A stretch of 64,000 bases of DNA from Sporocytophaga myxococcoides DSM 11118 (GTDB lineage Bacteria; Bacteroidota; Bacteroidia; Cytophagales; Cytophagaceae): contig NZ_AUFX01000009.1 in NCBI RefSeq assembly GCF_000426725.1, positions 366,425 to 430,424 of the forward strand. The letters run 5' to 3'. A program made the translations under genes and the position numbers. Below the pieces are notes generated by a model, which saw nothing but the letters and a program-made list of their open reading frames with translations, had not been told where the DNA came from and did no database searches. Each line of letters starts with the position of its first letter. Within the stretch, counting starts at the first letter, position 1. Positions 1-9,252 of the stretch are shown piece after piece.

Positions 1-228
1 AACCCTGATGTCAGAGAAATCGCTATCGTTGATATCCCATTGTCAAGTAAGATTTTTTTACATGCAAAATCAAAAAAAATGCAAGACGGTAGTGATAAGA
101 TTATTTTATTGACTCGTCAGAACAAAGATTTTATAGATAAAGTCAATATTAGCGTACTTCAAATAGCCAATAAACAAGTTGCTTGTGAATCAGGAGAATA
201 TTTAAAAGAATTAGTTAAATTATTATAA
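1..228 (+). CDS. C-terminal end of an unknown protein, cut off by the window edge
   Basis: The reading frame is open from the first base and stops at 226-228, leaving 75 residues. It is more likely the tail of a larger gene than a small gene: the only in-frame start candidate early on is a TTG at 40, and coding continues upstream of it (NPDVREIAIVDIPLSS...). The tail is charged, with no membrane segment or recognised motif. It lies 42 bp before the 629-aa gene on the same strand, so it may belong to the same accessory cassette. Function not recognised. Confidence 0.55.
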   Translation, partial: NPDVREIAIVDIPLSSKIFLHAKSKKMQDGSDKIILLTRQNKDFIDKVNISVLQIANKQVACESGEYLKELVKLL

Positions 229-249
229 TCCTATTTCGCCGGAATAGCC
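229..249. repeat. short hairpin-like element, left copy
   Basis: Directly after the first stop codon, an interrupted palindrome has arms CTATT and AATAG around a GC-rich centre (CGCCGG). A similar element with the same outer ends (TCCTATT...TAGCC) follows the third gene at 4019-4038. The two bracket the 629-aa and 587-aa genes. They could be diverged boundary repeats, weak terminators, or chance. Confidence 0.25.
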
Positions 250-270
250 AATAACTATAATTTAAAAATA

Positions 271-2160
271 ATGACACAAGAATATAACAGCATGAGTGAT
301 ATCAAAATTTCTCCAAAATACATTGACTATGGTGAAAGAACTGCTTATGATATGTTTAGAATTAATAATCCTGATATCGATTGTGAATGCTTATATTCTG
401 AGGGCGACTCCTATTACATTTACTGTCCTCAAATTAAAGATGATCTTGAACTACAAAAACTTAACGAATATATTGACGATCATCGTCAAATTGGATCTCA
501 TATATCAGTTAGAAATTTCAAACCTGAAGGCGTAGTTCAAATTAAAGAACGTAATCTTACCGAAATAAATACTCTTACAGGGGCGAATCGAACTAAATAT
601 GATTTATTGAACGAGATACATTTAGAAGTTAAAAGTATAATCAAGAATTATAAATTAATACATAATCATCTTGAAGTTAAACTATTTATTACTTCCTCAA
701 TCAATGAGGAAGAAATTGCTAAACTTCAAGATGTTTCCAATCGAATATTTATTAGAATTACTATCAGTAAAGTAGATAGTTTAGATAGCATTAAAGAAGA
801 AGATCCGGGGGAACCATTCTTGGGTGGGTTAATTTTAAGTAGGTTTAATTCAAATGGCTTTTCTGAAAGAGTAAAAAGCATATGGGAAGAAGATGAAGAT
901 TTTTGGATGGAGAATAGAGAGAAATTATTCTCGGAATCGGTAGATAAAACTATATTCACACCAAATCAATGGAATAATAAAAAATCAAAATGTTTTATTG
1001 ACTGCACGGTTTCACCGCCACCCTGTAAACTTATTAACTTATTAACTTTATATGACCAAGTATATGTTGTTGCACCGATCGCCGATTCTTATGATTCTTT
1101 CTTAAAAAGTTTTAACGTATCCAATCCTGAGTTATTAGAGTTATCTAATTTAAGTAAATTAAAATTTATTTTTCCACAAAATTTAAAACGCTATCCAAAC
1201 TTCTTACTTGAAGGATTATCTGAAATTAATAACACCACTCTGCTCTCAAGAAGACTTGCTGCAATTTCCGTTTCTGATTTAAGAATGAGAAATCCACTTT
1301 TTTTTCCTAATATGTCAATTCAGGAAAGACAATTGGCGATTCGTGACTTAAAAAGCATAGTGAATAAAGCATCTAAAGTTGAATTAAAATTAGTTGACTT
1401 TTTATTGTTTGATATCTCACAACGGTGGTATATGTATCCTGAAATAATAGGTTCGGATGGTGCATTAGGTATACGTCACTTTGGTTTAAGTAGAAGTATT
1501 TCAAAAACAATTAGGCTTGACGATATGCAAACCATTTCTCTTGATTTAATTACTCAAATGGTTGAATGGTGTGGTGCATTAGATTGTCATTTAATCCCTA
1601 ATAATCATTCCAAAGTTTCACTTGAGCCTGCATACAAACTTGTTGCCAATATATACACCGGTATGCCGGATACAAATTGGGTACCTAAGAATTTTGATTA
1701 CTCAAACTTCGCAGTAAGTAAAATTTTAAGTGTTGATAGCGAAATCCCAATTGTTGATTTTGTTTCGTCATTTAATAGTCCTGATATTAATTTATTTAGA
1801 GAATTTATACATGGATTAGTCTATCATAAAAAAAGTATTGATGAAGTTGAATCATCAATTTCTGGGTTTAATTTTTTAATTAAGAGTTATGAGGATAGCA
1901 AAAAAAGTTTAAATGAATGGGATATATCAGGTTTTATTATTGATTTAGTTACAAATCCTTTGAATGTAGTTTTATCTTCATGGGTTATTAATAGGCTAGG
2001 ATATTTAATTGAAAAATATTCCCCTAAGAACTCATCTTTGCAAAAATACCTTGATCAAATTGAAAGTATGAAAACAGGTGCTTCTTTGCCCAGTGCTGTA
2101 TTGGTTTCAAGAATGAGAAATCAATTGGCAGATACGTGGAAAACTCAAAAATTTAAATAG
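271..2160 (+). CDS. unknown 629-aa protein, first gene of the HEPN cassette
   Basis: No family is recognised with confidence. The protein is soluble: no signal peptide or convincing membrane segment. The N-terminal third is acidic, and the middle has a hydrophobic stretch (YDQVYVVAPIADSYDSF, about residues 265-285) followed by Leu-rich helical sequence. I see no Walker, TIR, nuclease or protease signature. The start at 271 is the first ATG; M8 at 292 is an alternative. It is followed after 83 bp by a same-strand gene with a HEPN-like C-terminus, so the two probably work together. Base composition is AT-rich but not sharply different from the rest of the window. A role in phage defence is a guess from the neighbour only. 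Confidence 0.6.
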   Translation: MTQEYNSMSDIKISPKYIDYGERTAYDMFRINNPDIDCECLYSEGDSYYIYCPQIKDDLELQKLNEYIDDHRQIGSHISVRNFKPEGVVQIKERNLTEINTLTGANRTKYDLLNEIHLEVKSIIKNYKLIHNHLEVKLFITSSINEEEIAKLQDVSNRIFIRITISKVDSLDSIKEEDPGEPFLGGLILSRFNSNGFSERVKSIWEEDEDFWMENREKLFSESVDKTIFTPNQWNNKKSKCFIDCTVSPPPCKLINLLTLYDQVYVVAPIADSYDSFLKSFNVSNPELLELSNLSKLKFIFPQNLKRYPNFLLEGLSEINNTTLLSRRLAAISVSDLRMRNPLFFPNMSIQERQLAIRDLKSIVNKASKVELKLVDFLLFDISQRWYMYPEIIGSDGALGIRHFGLSRSISKTIRLDDMQTISLDLITQMVEWCGALDCHLIPNNHSKVSLEPAYKLVANIYTGMPDTNWVPKNFDYSNFAVSKILSVDSEIPIVDFVSSFNSPDINLFREFIHGLVYHKKSIDEVESSISGFNFLIKSYEDSKKSLNEWDISGFIIDLVTNPLNVVLSSWVINRLGYLIEKYSPKNSSLQKYLDQIESMKTGASLPSAVLVSRMRNQLADTWKTQKFK

Positions 2161-2243
2161 GGAAAAATAGAGGTTCGATAAGTTTGGAAATTTCTCTAAA
2201 GCAGAGAGTTAAAGAAATTAAATTATCTTAGTATTAATTTTTT

Positions 2244-4007
2244 ATGGCTCGACTTCATGGAATAGTAAACACCGCCCCCCTGGTTCAAAAAAAGGTTAAC
2301 TTCTTTGCCGATTACTTTTCTTATATGGTGGAATATATGGGCGAAGAAGAAGGTTTATCATTAGATAATCCTCTTTCCATAATTGAGAAGGTAATCTTTC
2401 AACTTGAAACAAATCTTACTAACTCCGTTCAATACCTTGAAAACTATTTCTCAAATCCTTTTTTGCTTAACACAAAGTTGATGTCGGAGTATAGTCATTA
2501 TCCTAATGTTCTTGCATTGATAAATGCCTTCCAATCTCAACCTATCAAAAAGAAACTTGTATGGCTCCAGCAAAACAAGACGACCTTCTTATCTAATGCA
2601 AAATCCTTACAGAGACAATTGAGTGAAAACATGTTTAAAAAGTCACTAGATGCTGCTATAAGTTATTTAACATGCCCACATGATATAGACTTTCACATTC
2701 AAGATTTCAGAACTCATACCCAAATAATAGTTTCAGAATTATTCTTCTCAGGACGTAATAGAAAAGATTTAGGCAAGACTTTTGAAAAAATAATAACAAA
2801 GGATATTAAGGAATTTCCCTTTCCTAAACACATTAAAAGTAATAGAGATAAAGCCAAATTCATGGCTAATAGATCCTTAAAAGAACAATTTGAGGGTATC
2901 TACAATTTACTTGATCATGATAGAGAAAAGAACACCTTTCTCTTTAGAATTTTTGGGTTAAAAACAGAAGACACATTTAAGTTTAAATACAACCATGTAA
3001 CATTTGTAAGTTCCAATGATACCAGGTTTGATAATTTTAAAAATGCCTCTCGTACCAATTTATTCGCCAATAGTTTCTTTTCACCTAAGGACTTTATAAT
3101 TGCATATGTCAAAGTTCAATTTACTATCTCCGAATTAGGAAGGAAAGATGCCTTAAATATTATCAGAGAAGAAATGAAGTTTTTGCGATCTGCTACTGAA
3201 AGTAATTTAACCCTTGATCCCTATTCATATTTAGCAACTCGAAACTTTAAAAATTTTGGAGGATCTTTTGGCAGTAAAACGAAGGGGGTATTCATAGATA
3301 AAGAAAAAATAAGGATCATCAACGATAATCCATTTAAGTTTTTAAGGAAGTATCAAGGTGAGTGCGTTGAAAGATTTTTAAAATGCGAATCTCTATTTGT
3401 CGCAGCAAATGAGTCCGGTAAAACTTCTGACTATTGGCATTATTTAGAAGTTCTAATTCCTAAATCTGAAGATGATAAGAAAAGGATTAAAAGCGTACTC
3501 TCTCATGCTATATTACTAAATTATATTTCTCTACATGAAAGACATTTGAAAGAGCATCTATACTATTATGTTTTTGATATATTTTCAAATAATCATGAAA
3601 GCCTTGGTATTACAGAAGAACAAAAGAAATATTATTCTCAATATAAAAATATCAATTTAACAAAACTATCAACTGTCATTTCACATCCTTTCATTAAACA
3701 TCTATTATCTGATTGGAAGAATAAAAGAAAAGAAATCGACTATGATTCATTGCAAAAATACTATTATTCAATATTGACAGAAGCATATGAAATTAGAAAT
3801 GGTTATATCCACGAAGGTATTAACAATGAAAAGTCTGTACTCAAAATATACTATTCTTTACCAAGGTTGATTGTTAGGTTCAGATGGGTCATTTTTGCAG
3901 AAATTAGAAAACAAAAGTGGAATAACTTCGATGATTTGATTAATAGTATTGAAGAACAAGGAAAGACTTTGCTTCAAAAAAATAGCCATATAACTAAAAT
4001 ATCATAA
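2244..4007 (+). CDS. 587-aa protein with a C-terminal HEPN-like (Apea-type) domain
   Basis: Near the C-terminus the sequence EIRNGYIHEG gives an R-N-x3-H motif (R518, H523) followed by helical sequence. This is the arrangement of HEPN RNase-like domains, notably the Apea/'abortive infection' HEPN group. The 450 residues before it are helical and charged, with no recognised domain, signal peptide or membrane segment. Known HEPN proteins of this kind are often toxins or defence effectors that cut RNA; that this one does so is inference. It lies 83 bp downstream of the unknown 629-aa gene and 69 bp upstream of a Crp/Fnr gene. The RNxxxH motif is clear, but the family assignment of the whole protein is not. 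Confidence 0.6.
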   Translation: MARLHGIVNTAPLVQKKVNFFADYFSYMVEYMGEEEGLSLDNPLSIIEKVIFQLETNLTNSVQYLENYFSNPFLLNTKLMSEYSHYPNVLALINAFQSQPIKKKLVWLQQNKTTFLSNAKSLQRQLSENMFKKSLDAAISYLTCPHDIDFHIQDFRTHTQIIVSELFFSGRNRKDLGKTFEKIITKDIKEFPFPKHIKSNRDKAKFMANRSLKEQFEGIYNLLDHDREKNTFLFRIFGLKTEDTFKFKYNHVTFVSSNDTRFDNFKNASRTNLFANSFFSPKDFIIAYVKVQFTISELGRKDALNIIREEMKFLRSATESNLTLDPYSYLATRNFKNFGGSFGSKTKGVFIDKEKIRIINDNPFKFLRKYQGECVERFLKCESLFVAANESGKTSDYWHYLEVLIPKSEDDKKRIKSVLSHAILLNYISLHERHLKEHLYYYVFDIFSNNHESLGITEEQKKYYSQYKNINLTKLSTVISHPFIKHLLSDWKNKRKEIDYDSLQKYYYSILTEAYEIRNGYIHEGINNEKSVLKIYYSLPRLIVRFRWVIFAEIRKQKWNNFDDLINSIEEQGKTLLQKNSHITKIS

Positions 4008-4018
4008 AAAAGTTACAG

Positions 4019-4038
4019 TCCTATTCCGGTGAGTAGCC
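4019..4038. repeat. short hairpin-like element, right copy
   Basis: This starts 11 bp after the stop of the HEPN gene, with outer ends TCCTATT and TAGCC as in the element at 229-249. The centre is CCGGTGAG and the arms CTATT/AGTAG pair with one wobble. The match to the left copy is short and gapped, so significance is uncertain. Confidence 0.22.
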
Positions 4039-4076
4039 CTAAATTATTTAACAGATTTTTTTTATAATTTACTTTC

Positions 4077-4652
4077 ATGACAACACAGCTCTTTCAAAAC
4101 ATCAATAAAACAGTAAGCCTATCTGAGGAAGAATACGAACAGTTTTATTCTTACACCCAGATAATTAAACTAAAGCGAAAAGAATTTCTTCTAAGCGAAG
4201 GGGATATCTGTAAACATATTTATTTTGTTTCCAAAGGCTGTCTTAGATACTTTTATTTAGTAGATGGACAAGAACATACAGGTCAGTTTTTCTTTGAAAA
4301 CAATTGGTATACTGACTTAGAAAGCTTTCTAACAGGAAAACCGTCACGGCAAAACATAGAAGCATTGGAATCAACACAAATAATAACTATCTCAAAAGAT
4401 TCCCTAGAGAAATTATATATTCTCAATCCCAAGTTTGAAAGATTTGGAAGACTAATGGCCGAACGTGCCTTTATCGGAATTAAGCAAAGAACTGAAATGC
4501 TAACCAACCAGAACGCAGAAGAAAGATATATAAATCTGATTCGTGAAAGACCAAAGGTAATTGAGCGCATACCACAGCATTACATTGCTTCCTATATCGG
4601 AATACAACCTCAATCTCTCAGCAGAATCAGAAAAAAATTAGGCAACTACTGA
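4077..4652 (+). CDS. Crp/Fnr family transcriptional regulator
   Basis: This 191-aa protein has the usual size and order: a cyclic-nucleotide-binding-like beta-roll (about residues 20-115, with LLSEGDICKHIYFVSKGCLRYF) and a C-terminal helix-turn-helix (PQHYIASYIGIQPQSLSRIRKKL). The effector is unknown; many Bacteroidota members of this group lack the residues for cAMP binding. It precedes an outer-membrane protein gene on the same strand, the usual place for such regulators next to a target. An inverted repeat GAATGTT/AACATTC (4668-4708) lies between the two genes and could be its site (inference). Confidence 0.85.
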   Translation: MTTQLFQNINKTVSLSEEEYEQFYSYTQIIKLKRKEFLLSEGDICKHIYFVSKGCLRYFYLVDGQEHTGQFFFENNWYTDLESFLTGKPSRQNIEALESTQIITISKDSLEKLYILNPKFERFGRLMAERAFIGIKQRTEMLTNQNAEERYINLIRERPKVIERIPQHYIASYIGIQPQSLSRIRKKLGNY

Positions 4653-4667
4653 TTTCTTAACATAGGT

Positions 4668-4708
4668 GAATGTTTTACGAGTTCCATCCGCTCACTTTTG
4701 TAACATTC
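4668..4708. promoter_or_regulatory. inverted repeat upstream of outer-membrane protein gene
   Basis: GAATGTT at 4668-4674 and its reverse complement AACATTC at 4702-4708 are separated by 27 bases, just upstream of the start at 4729. This could be a pair of half-sites for the adjacent Crp/Fnr regulator. The spacing is wide for a single dimer, so this is only suggestive. Confidence 0.2.
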
Positions 4709-4728
4709 AATCTAAACCTATAAAAAAA

Positions 4729-5373
4729 ATGAAAAAGTTATTGATCGTTATCAGCCTTATACTCTTCCATTCCCTGATATTAAAGGCTCAGAACAAAACA
4801 GAAAGAAAACAATTTCCTTATTCAAATAGACTCAGCATTCAAACCGGTTTATTGCAAGACATTCTATTAAACGGCCAAAACATAGTATTGACATATACTA
4901 CTCAGAGATGGGTGATTGACTGGAGCCATGGCAACTCCCTGGATTTTAACTCTGGCCATCATTTTAAAAATAATGAAGGATATAATACACAAAGGCTGGA
5001 TGTTAAAATGCCTTGGACTACCGGTCCAAGTTTAGGATACAGAATCACTCCATTCTTTAACGTCAGAGCAGAATTTAAAGCTCACCGCAATAAGTTAATG
5101 TATGAAAACACTAACATCTCTATTGTTTCCTATACAACGTACACCGTCGGACTAGGAGCATTTTATTCCTGGTATCCCTTCAGAAAAAAAGACAACTGGC
5201 TTGATGGTATTTGCATTGAACCCGTTATCCGATTCTGGCCAACTGTTGGATCATCCCTCGCAGATAACTATCAATATGAAAATAAACACACAGGAGAAAG
5301 AGAAACAATAGAACCATATAAACTAGGCTGGCTAGCTAATATAAATATTGGGTATACTTTTGGAGGAAAATAG
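4729..5373 (+). CDS. secreted outer-membrane beta-barrel protein, unknown
   Basis: The start at ATG 4729 gives a clean Sec signal peptide (MKKLLIVISLILFHSLILKAQ); an upstream in-frame GTG at 4666 would bury it. The mature 194 residues have alternating aromatic/polar beta-strand sequence (LSIQTGLLQDILLNGQNIVLTYTTQRWVIDW...) and end in GWLANINIGYTFGGK, as small outer-membrane barrels do. It follows the Crp/Fnr gene by 76 bp and is followed by a strong terminator, so it is the last gene of its unit. Ligand and role are unknown. Confidence 0.65.
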   Translation: MKKLLIVISLILFHSLILKAQNKTERKQFPYSNRLSIQTGLLQDILLNGQNIVLTYTTQRWVIDWSHGNSLDFNSGHHFKNNEGYNTQRLDVKMPWTTGPSLGYRITPFFNVRAEFKAHRNKLMYENTNISIVSYTTYTVGLGAFYSWYPFRKKDNWLDGICIEPVIRFWPTVGSSLADNYQYENKHTGERETIEPYKLGWLANINIGYTFGGK

Positions 5374-5402
5374 TATAACTTTATTTGTAACCAGTTAAAT
5401 TC

Positions 5403-5437
5403 AAAGTGCCTCTTTATAAAGCATTCAGAGGCACTTT
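5403..5437 (+). terminator. Rho-independent terminator
   Basis: An 11-bp stem AAAGTGCCTCT / AGAGGCACTTT with a 13-base loop runs into TTTTC, starting 30 bp after the outer-membrane protein stop. Confidence 0.75.
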
Positions 5438-5656
5438 TCATTACTTATAATAAATTATTATAATGGCTTTCCTCCATACACTTAAAATATTAAATGCAAC
5501 TAATAAACTTTGATTTATCTGTAGTTCTTGCGCCCACAAATATTTTAAATAATAAAATATCTAAACCACCTCATTTACGGCAACACAATATTCCTCCTCG
5601 TATAAAACTACCCTCATCTTTTTTATCTATATTGTAGTACAATAATCCAATCATCA

Positions 5657-6778
5657 ATGAAGTGTTTATATTTTTCTCTGGTACTTTTATCATTAGCCAG
5701 ATACGGAACGAGTCAGAATCTAGTGCCCAACCCAGGATTTGAAGAGTTTTTCAAATGCCCCTATACTTTCAATAGTAACTTTGCAAATAAGAAAATTGCA
5801 CCACACTGGAATTCCCCCAGCGGGGGTACGCCTGACCTGTACAACAGATGTAGCAAAGGTGAAATGGGCACTCACAATATTGCCGGTGTAACAGAGCCAT
5901 ATCAAGGCGATGGTTTCGCAGGATTTATATTATGGGAAGAAGGGATAGGATTCCGTGAATACCTTCAGGTTCGGTTAACACAACCATTGCAAAAAGGCGA
6001 AACCTACATAGTTTCTTTTTGGTACAAAATGTCCACATACTCCCAATTCAGTATAGACAGAATAGGGTTTTCTCTTCAGGATACTAATACACTATATAAA
6101 TACACACACAACATTCCGGATGTGACTTATGAGAAAATAAAGGACAAAGCTTTTGATCCGCAATCAGGATCATGGGAATTGCTTCAAACAGAATACATCG
6201 CTAAAGGTGGTGAAACGTATTTGACAATAGGAAATTTCAGCGACAACAAAAAAACTAAGTCATTTAGCTTAGCTAATATAAGTAGGCTAGAGCCTTTGTT
6301 GAAAACCTCAGCCTATTACTATTTGGACGAGGTAAATTTAAGTCTCAAGAATATAAGAACCCAAGAGGAAGAAACTGAACAGCTAAGCTCTGACAAAAAA
6401 TTGATAACGAGTCCAGGAGCCTATGACCTGGATAATGTTCAGTTTGATTATGATAGTGATGTACTTCTGCCCTCTTCTTATAAAGATCTGGATCTGGTTG
6501 TTTATACATTGGAGAAGTACCCTGACTGGATATTAATTATTAATGGATATACAGACAGCAATGGTTCTATGCAGTACAATCTTGATTTATCTGCTAAGAG
6601 GGCTCTTGCTGTCAAAAAATACCTAACATCAAAAGGCATTACTCCTAAACGGATTCAATGCCATGGTTTAGGTAAAACAAAACCTTTAACAATAGGCGAT
6701 GATGAAGAAAGTCAAAAGAAAAACAGAAGAGTGGAGTTTCTCTTTTTTGAAAATGAAATATCTAGATCTCAGGATTAA
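5657..6778 (+). CDS. OmpA-family protein with N-terminal carbohydrate-binding-like region
   Basis: The signal peptide (MKCLYFSLVLLSLARYGTSQ) is followed by a beta-rich region that begins NLVPNPGFEEF, an opening common in Bacteroidota proteins with a galactose-binding-like fold. From about residue 261 (VQFDYDSDVLLPSSY) to the end is an OmpA C-terminal peptidoglycan-binding domain, with the hallmark NGYTDSNGSMQYNLDLSAKRA and KKNRRVEF. It probably anchors a surface or periplasmic module to the cell wall. The gene stands alone, converging on the minus-strand operon that ends at 6820. Confidence 0.85.
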   Translation: MKCLYFSLVLLSLARYGTSQNLVPNPGFEEFFKCPYTFNSNFANKKIAPHWNSPSGGTPDLYNRCSKGEMGTHNIAGVTEPYQGDGFAGFILWEEGIGFREYLQVRLTQPLQKGETYIVSFWYKMSTYSQFSIDRIGFSLQDTNTLYKYTHNIPDVTYEKIKDKAFDPQSGSWELLQTEYIAKGGETYLTIGNFSDNKKTKSFSLANISRLEPLLKTSAYYYLDEVNLSLKNIRTQEEETEQLSSDKKLITSPGAYDLDNVQFDYDSDVLLPSSYKDLDLVVYTLEKYPDWILIINGYTDSNGSMQYNLDLSAKRALAVKKYLTSKGITPKRIQCHGLGKTKPLTIGDDEESQKKNRRVEFLFFENEISRSQD

Positions 6779-6819
6779 AACAATCAATCGATTAATATCG
6801 CATAATTAAATCATTCCAT

Positions 6820-9228
6820 TTACTTTGATTTCACCCCAATAGTAAGCCTTTTGGATCCAGCCTTACCATTTATAGACAATCCATTTATCTGTATAGTATA
6901 AGTCCCCTTTTGATCTGAAGTATAAAAATAAATCGAAGTTTTTTGATCACCATTCAGCTTTAAATCTGAAGACCAGAACAATTGATTTCTAAAATCAGGA
7001 ATCCTGTCATTCACGGCTTCTGAATTGTTGTAAACAGGTGAATAAAATTCTCTTTTCATTTGAAGCCCTTCATATTCTACTACCAAAGACTTAGGATCAA
7101 GTTCAAAACCTCCGAGGTCCCCTTTATAGGTGGAATAACTTATGATACCCGGAGTATTTAATGCTCCATGAAAATATCTTCTTGCTACTACCTCTAACCT
7201 TTCCATTTTTTTAGGGTCAAATGCCAGGACCTTCTCAATGTTAAATACCGGAACACCATCAATAAGTGTCAAAGGGGCATCTTCGAAAACTTTTTTAGAA
7301 AGATTATTGCTTACCAAGAAATGAAACCCGTCTTTCTTTTTCCTCAGGAAAACTTCAGGAACATACTCTCTGATTACATCTTCCATTTTAGGAAATCTGG
7401 TGTATTCATCAAGTAAATAAATTTTATCCGCTGCTCCATAGAATGGCTTCTCAGAACTAAAGGAATCTTTTAAATCATTTTTTTTATTAAAAACCTTCAT
7501 AACGCTGGAATTAACTCTTCTATCAAGCAGACTTTCTCGATGAGCTGCAGACAATATCAAAGGCGCTGATGAGTGTCCTGAAATTTCTTCCGAAAAGCAA
7601 TTATAAACTTCTATTGATGGAGCCAAACTTTGAGGGTCAGTCTGAAAAACCAGATTATTCAACCCGTATAAATCTTTCAAAGGCAAAATAAAATCCCCAT
7701 TTAAATTACTTCTTGTCAAACAAAACATTTTAGACTTTCCCGGGCAAGATAAATATATGGTTGTATTCTTAAGCGATTCTTTGTTGTTCAGATCCGTCAT
7801 CCGACCTCTGATGATATGACCTTCATATTCTGGTATAAAACTTAACTGAGCATTCTCAGCACTAAAAACATCCTTCCAATCAAACTTTCTCCACCCTTGT
7901 GTAAGTAACAGATTATCCAAAGCCTCTGAAGTTCCTTTGTTTGATTGTTGAAAATAGTATTCGGGTGATTCTACATAACCCTTCAAATCCGAAGCGAGCC
8001 ATAAATGAGAAAAAATATCAGATTGTCCATTGTCTTCAAGGGTGTCTTTCAGAAAGACAGAAACAGAAAAACCTGCAGTTTCATTATCAGAAAGGTTTGT
8101 TCCTGAAAAACTTAGCTCTACTTTTTCCCTTGATGAATAAAATTCCTTTTCTGCCTGAGCTTCTAACTGCAGTGTATTATTCACTGGATAATTAAAAAAC
8201 AAGCGCTCACAAACAGCTTTTTTTGATTTATTAAAAACTGTGAAACTGTTAATCCCCTCAGCTAATCTGGACTTATCAATAATAAAGGATGCTCTTCCAT
8301 GTTGAAACAAGCTCAATTCTGCAACCTGTAAAGATCCTTGCTTATGGACGATCAAAAAAGCAGGTTCGTAGCTATTCTGATTGTTCTCTGATCTTACTGA
8401 AACATCTACTTTTATTTTCTGATCAACCTCTTCAGTTAACCTCATCCCATAACCGCTTGACAAGACCTTTGGAAACTCCACCCAATATTTTTTTTGATCC
8501 TGTGAGGTAATTAAGGCCTTGTATTTAACAGAATCTTCGGGAGTAAAATAAATACTACCCATTCCGAATTTTAAAGGACTAAATCTTTGAATGGTATCAT
8601 TATTTCCATTCAAAATATATCCTTTAAAATCAACACCCTTGCCTTGCTTGTCTGCGACTTTAAATGCTAATTTTGTTGGGATTCCAGCGACTAGATATCC
8701 TCCTTCCGGAAAGAACCCCATGTCATATTCGGGCATGCTTGCTGACACATTGGATACAGACTTTTTAGATACATTAATTACCTTAATAGATTGGTGAAAG
8801 AAAAACTCTGGACTATAGTTTCTCATCCAATTGGTGTAAGCACGAATGATGTAATTTCCGGAATTTAATCCATTCGTGAGATCAATTGCTCCTGCCCCTT
8901 CTCCACCCTTAAGATTCACTTTTTTTTGACTAACAGGTCTGTGGTTTTCATCCAGAATTTCAATATAAGCAACCTTGCTTAAATCTGCAGGTCTAAGATT
9001 CATTGCATTTACCAGGTATAGCTTAAACCATAATGTTTCACCTGTCATATAAACTCCGCGGTCTATATGTACAAAAATCTTTTCCTGAAAATGATTTTCG
9101 CTGTATGTCTTTAAACCATTAACAATGCTTTTTAAAGTATCTGATTGAGCTAAGCCCTCATGCTTAATCTGCAAAAGCAAAAATATTAAAGCACCTAATA
9201 GGATTCTGTATTTCAGTAACTGTTTCAT
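6820..9228 (-). CDS. MG2-type (alpha-2-macroglobulin-like) surface protein with TonB-plug-like C-terminus
   Basis: 802 residues with a Sec signal ending EGLAQ. Residues about 50-150 (FVHIDRGVYMTGETLWFKLYLVNA...) match the MG2 segment that starts many Bacteroidota outer-membrane proteins of this size. Further beta domains follow, and near residue 680 the sequence APLTLIDGVPVFNIEKVLAF...MERLEVVARRYFHG resembles the plug region of TonB-dependent receptors; there is no barrel. It is the last gene of a four-gene minus-strand operon with a TonB receptor and DUF4249 lipoprotein. By family these accompany surface uptake systems; the substrate is unknown. Confidence 0.75.
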   Translation of the reverse strand: MKQLLKYRILLGALIFLLLQIKHEGLAQSDTLKSIVNGLKTYSENHFQEKIFVHIDRGVYMTGETLWFKLYLVNAMNLRPADLSKVAYIEILDENHRPVSQKKVNLKGGEGAGAIDLTNGLNSGNYIIRAYTNWMRNYSPEFFFHQSIKVINVSKKSVSNVSASMPEYDMGFFPEGGYLVAGIPTKLAFKVADKQGKGVDFKGYILNGNNDTIQRFSPLKFGMGSIYFTPEDSVKYKALITSQDQKKYWVEFPKVLSSGYGMRLTEEVDQKIKVDVSVRSENNQNSYEPAFLIVHKQGSLQVAELSLFQHGRASFIIDKSRLAEGINSFTVFNKSKKAVCERLFFNYPVNNTLQLEAQAEKEFYSSREKVELSFSGTNLSDNETAGFSVSVFLKDTLEDNGQSDIFSHLWLASDLKGYVESPEYYFQQSNKGTSEALDNLLLTQGWRKFDWKDVFSAENAQLSFIPEYEGHIIRGRMTDLNNKESLKNTTIYLSCPGKSKMFCLTRSNLNGDFILPLKDLYGLNNLVFQTDPQSLAPSIEVYNCFSEEISGHSSAPLILSAAHRESLLDRRVNSSVMKVFNKKNDLKDSFSSEKPFYGAADKIYLLDEYTRFPKMEDVIREYVPEVFLRKKKDGFHFLVSNNLSKKVFEDAPLTLIDGVPVFNIEKVLAFDPKKMERLEVVARRYFHGALNTPGIISYSTYKGDLGGFELDPKSLVVEYEGLQMKREFYSPVYNNSEAVNDRIPDFRNQLFWSSDLKLNGDQKTSIYFYTSDQKGTYTIQINGLSINGKAGSKRLTIGVKSK

Positions 9229-9252
9229 GAAGTCTAAAATATTATAGTCAGA

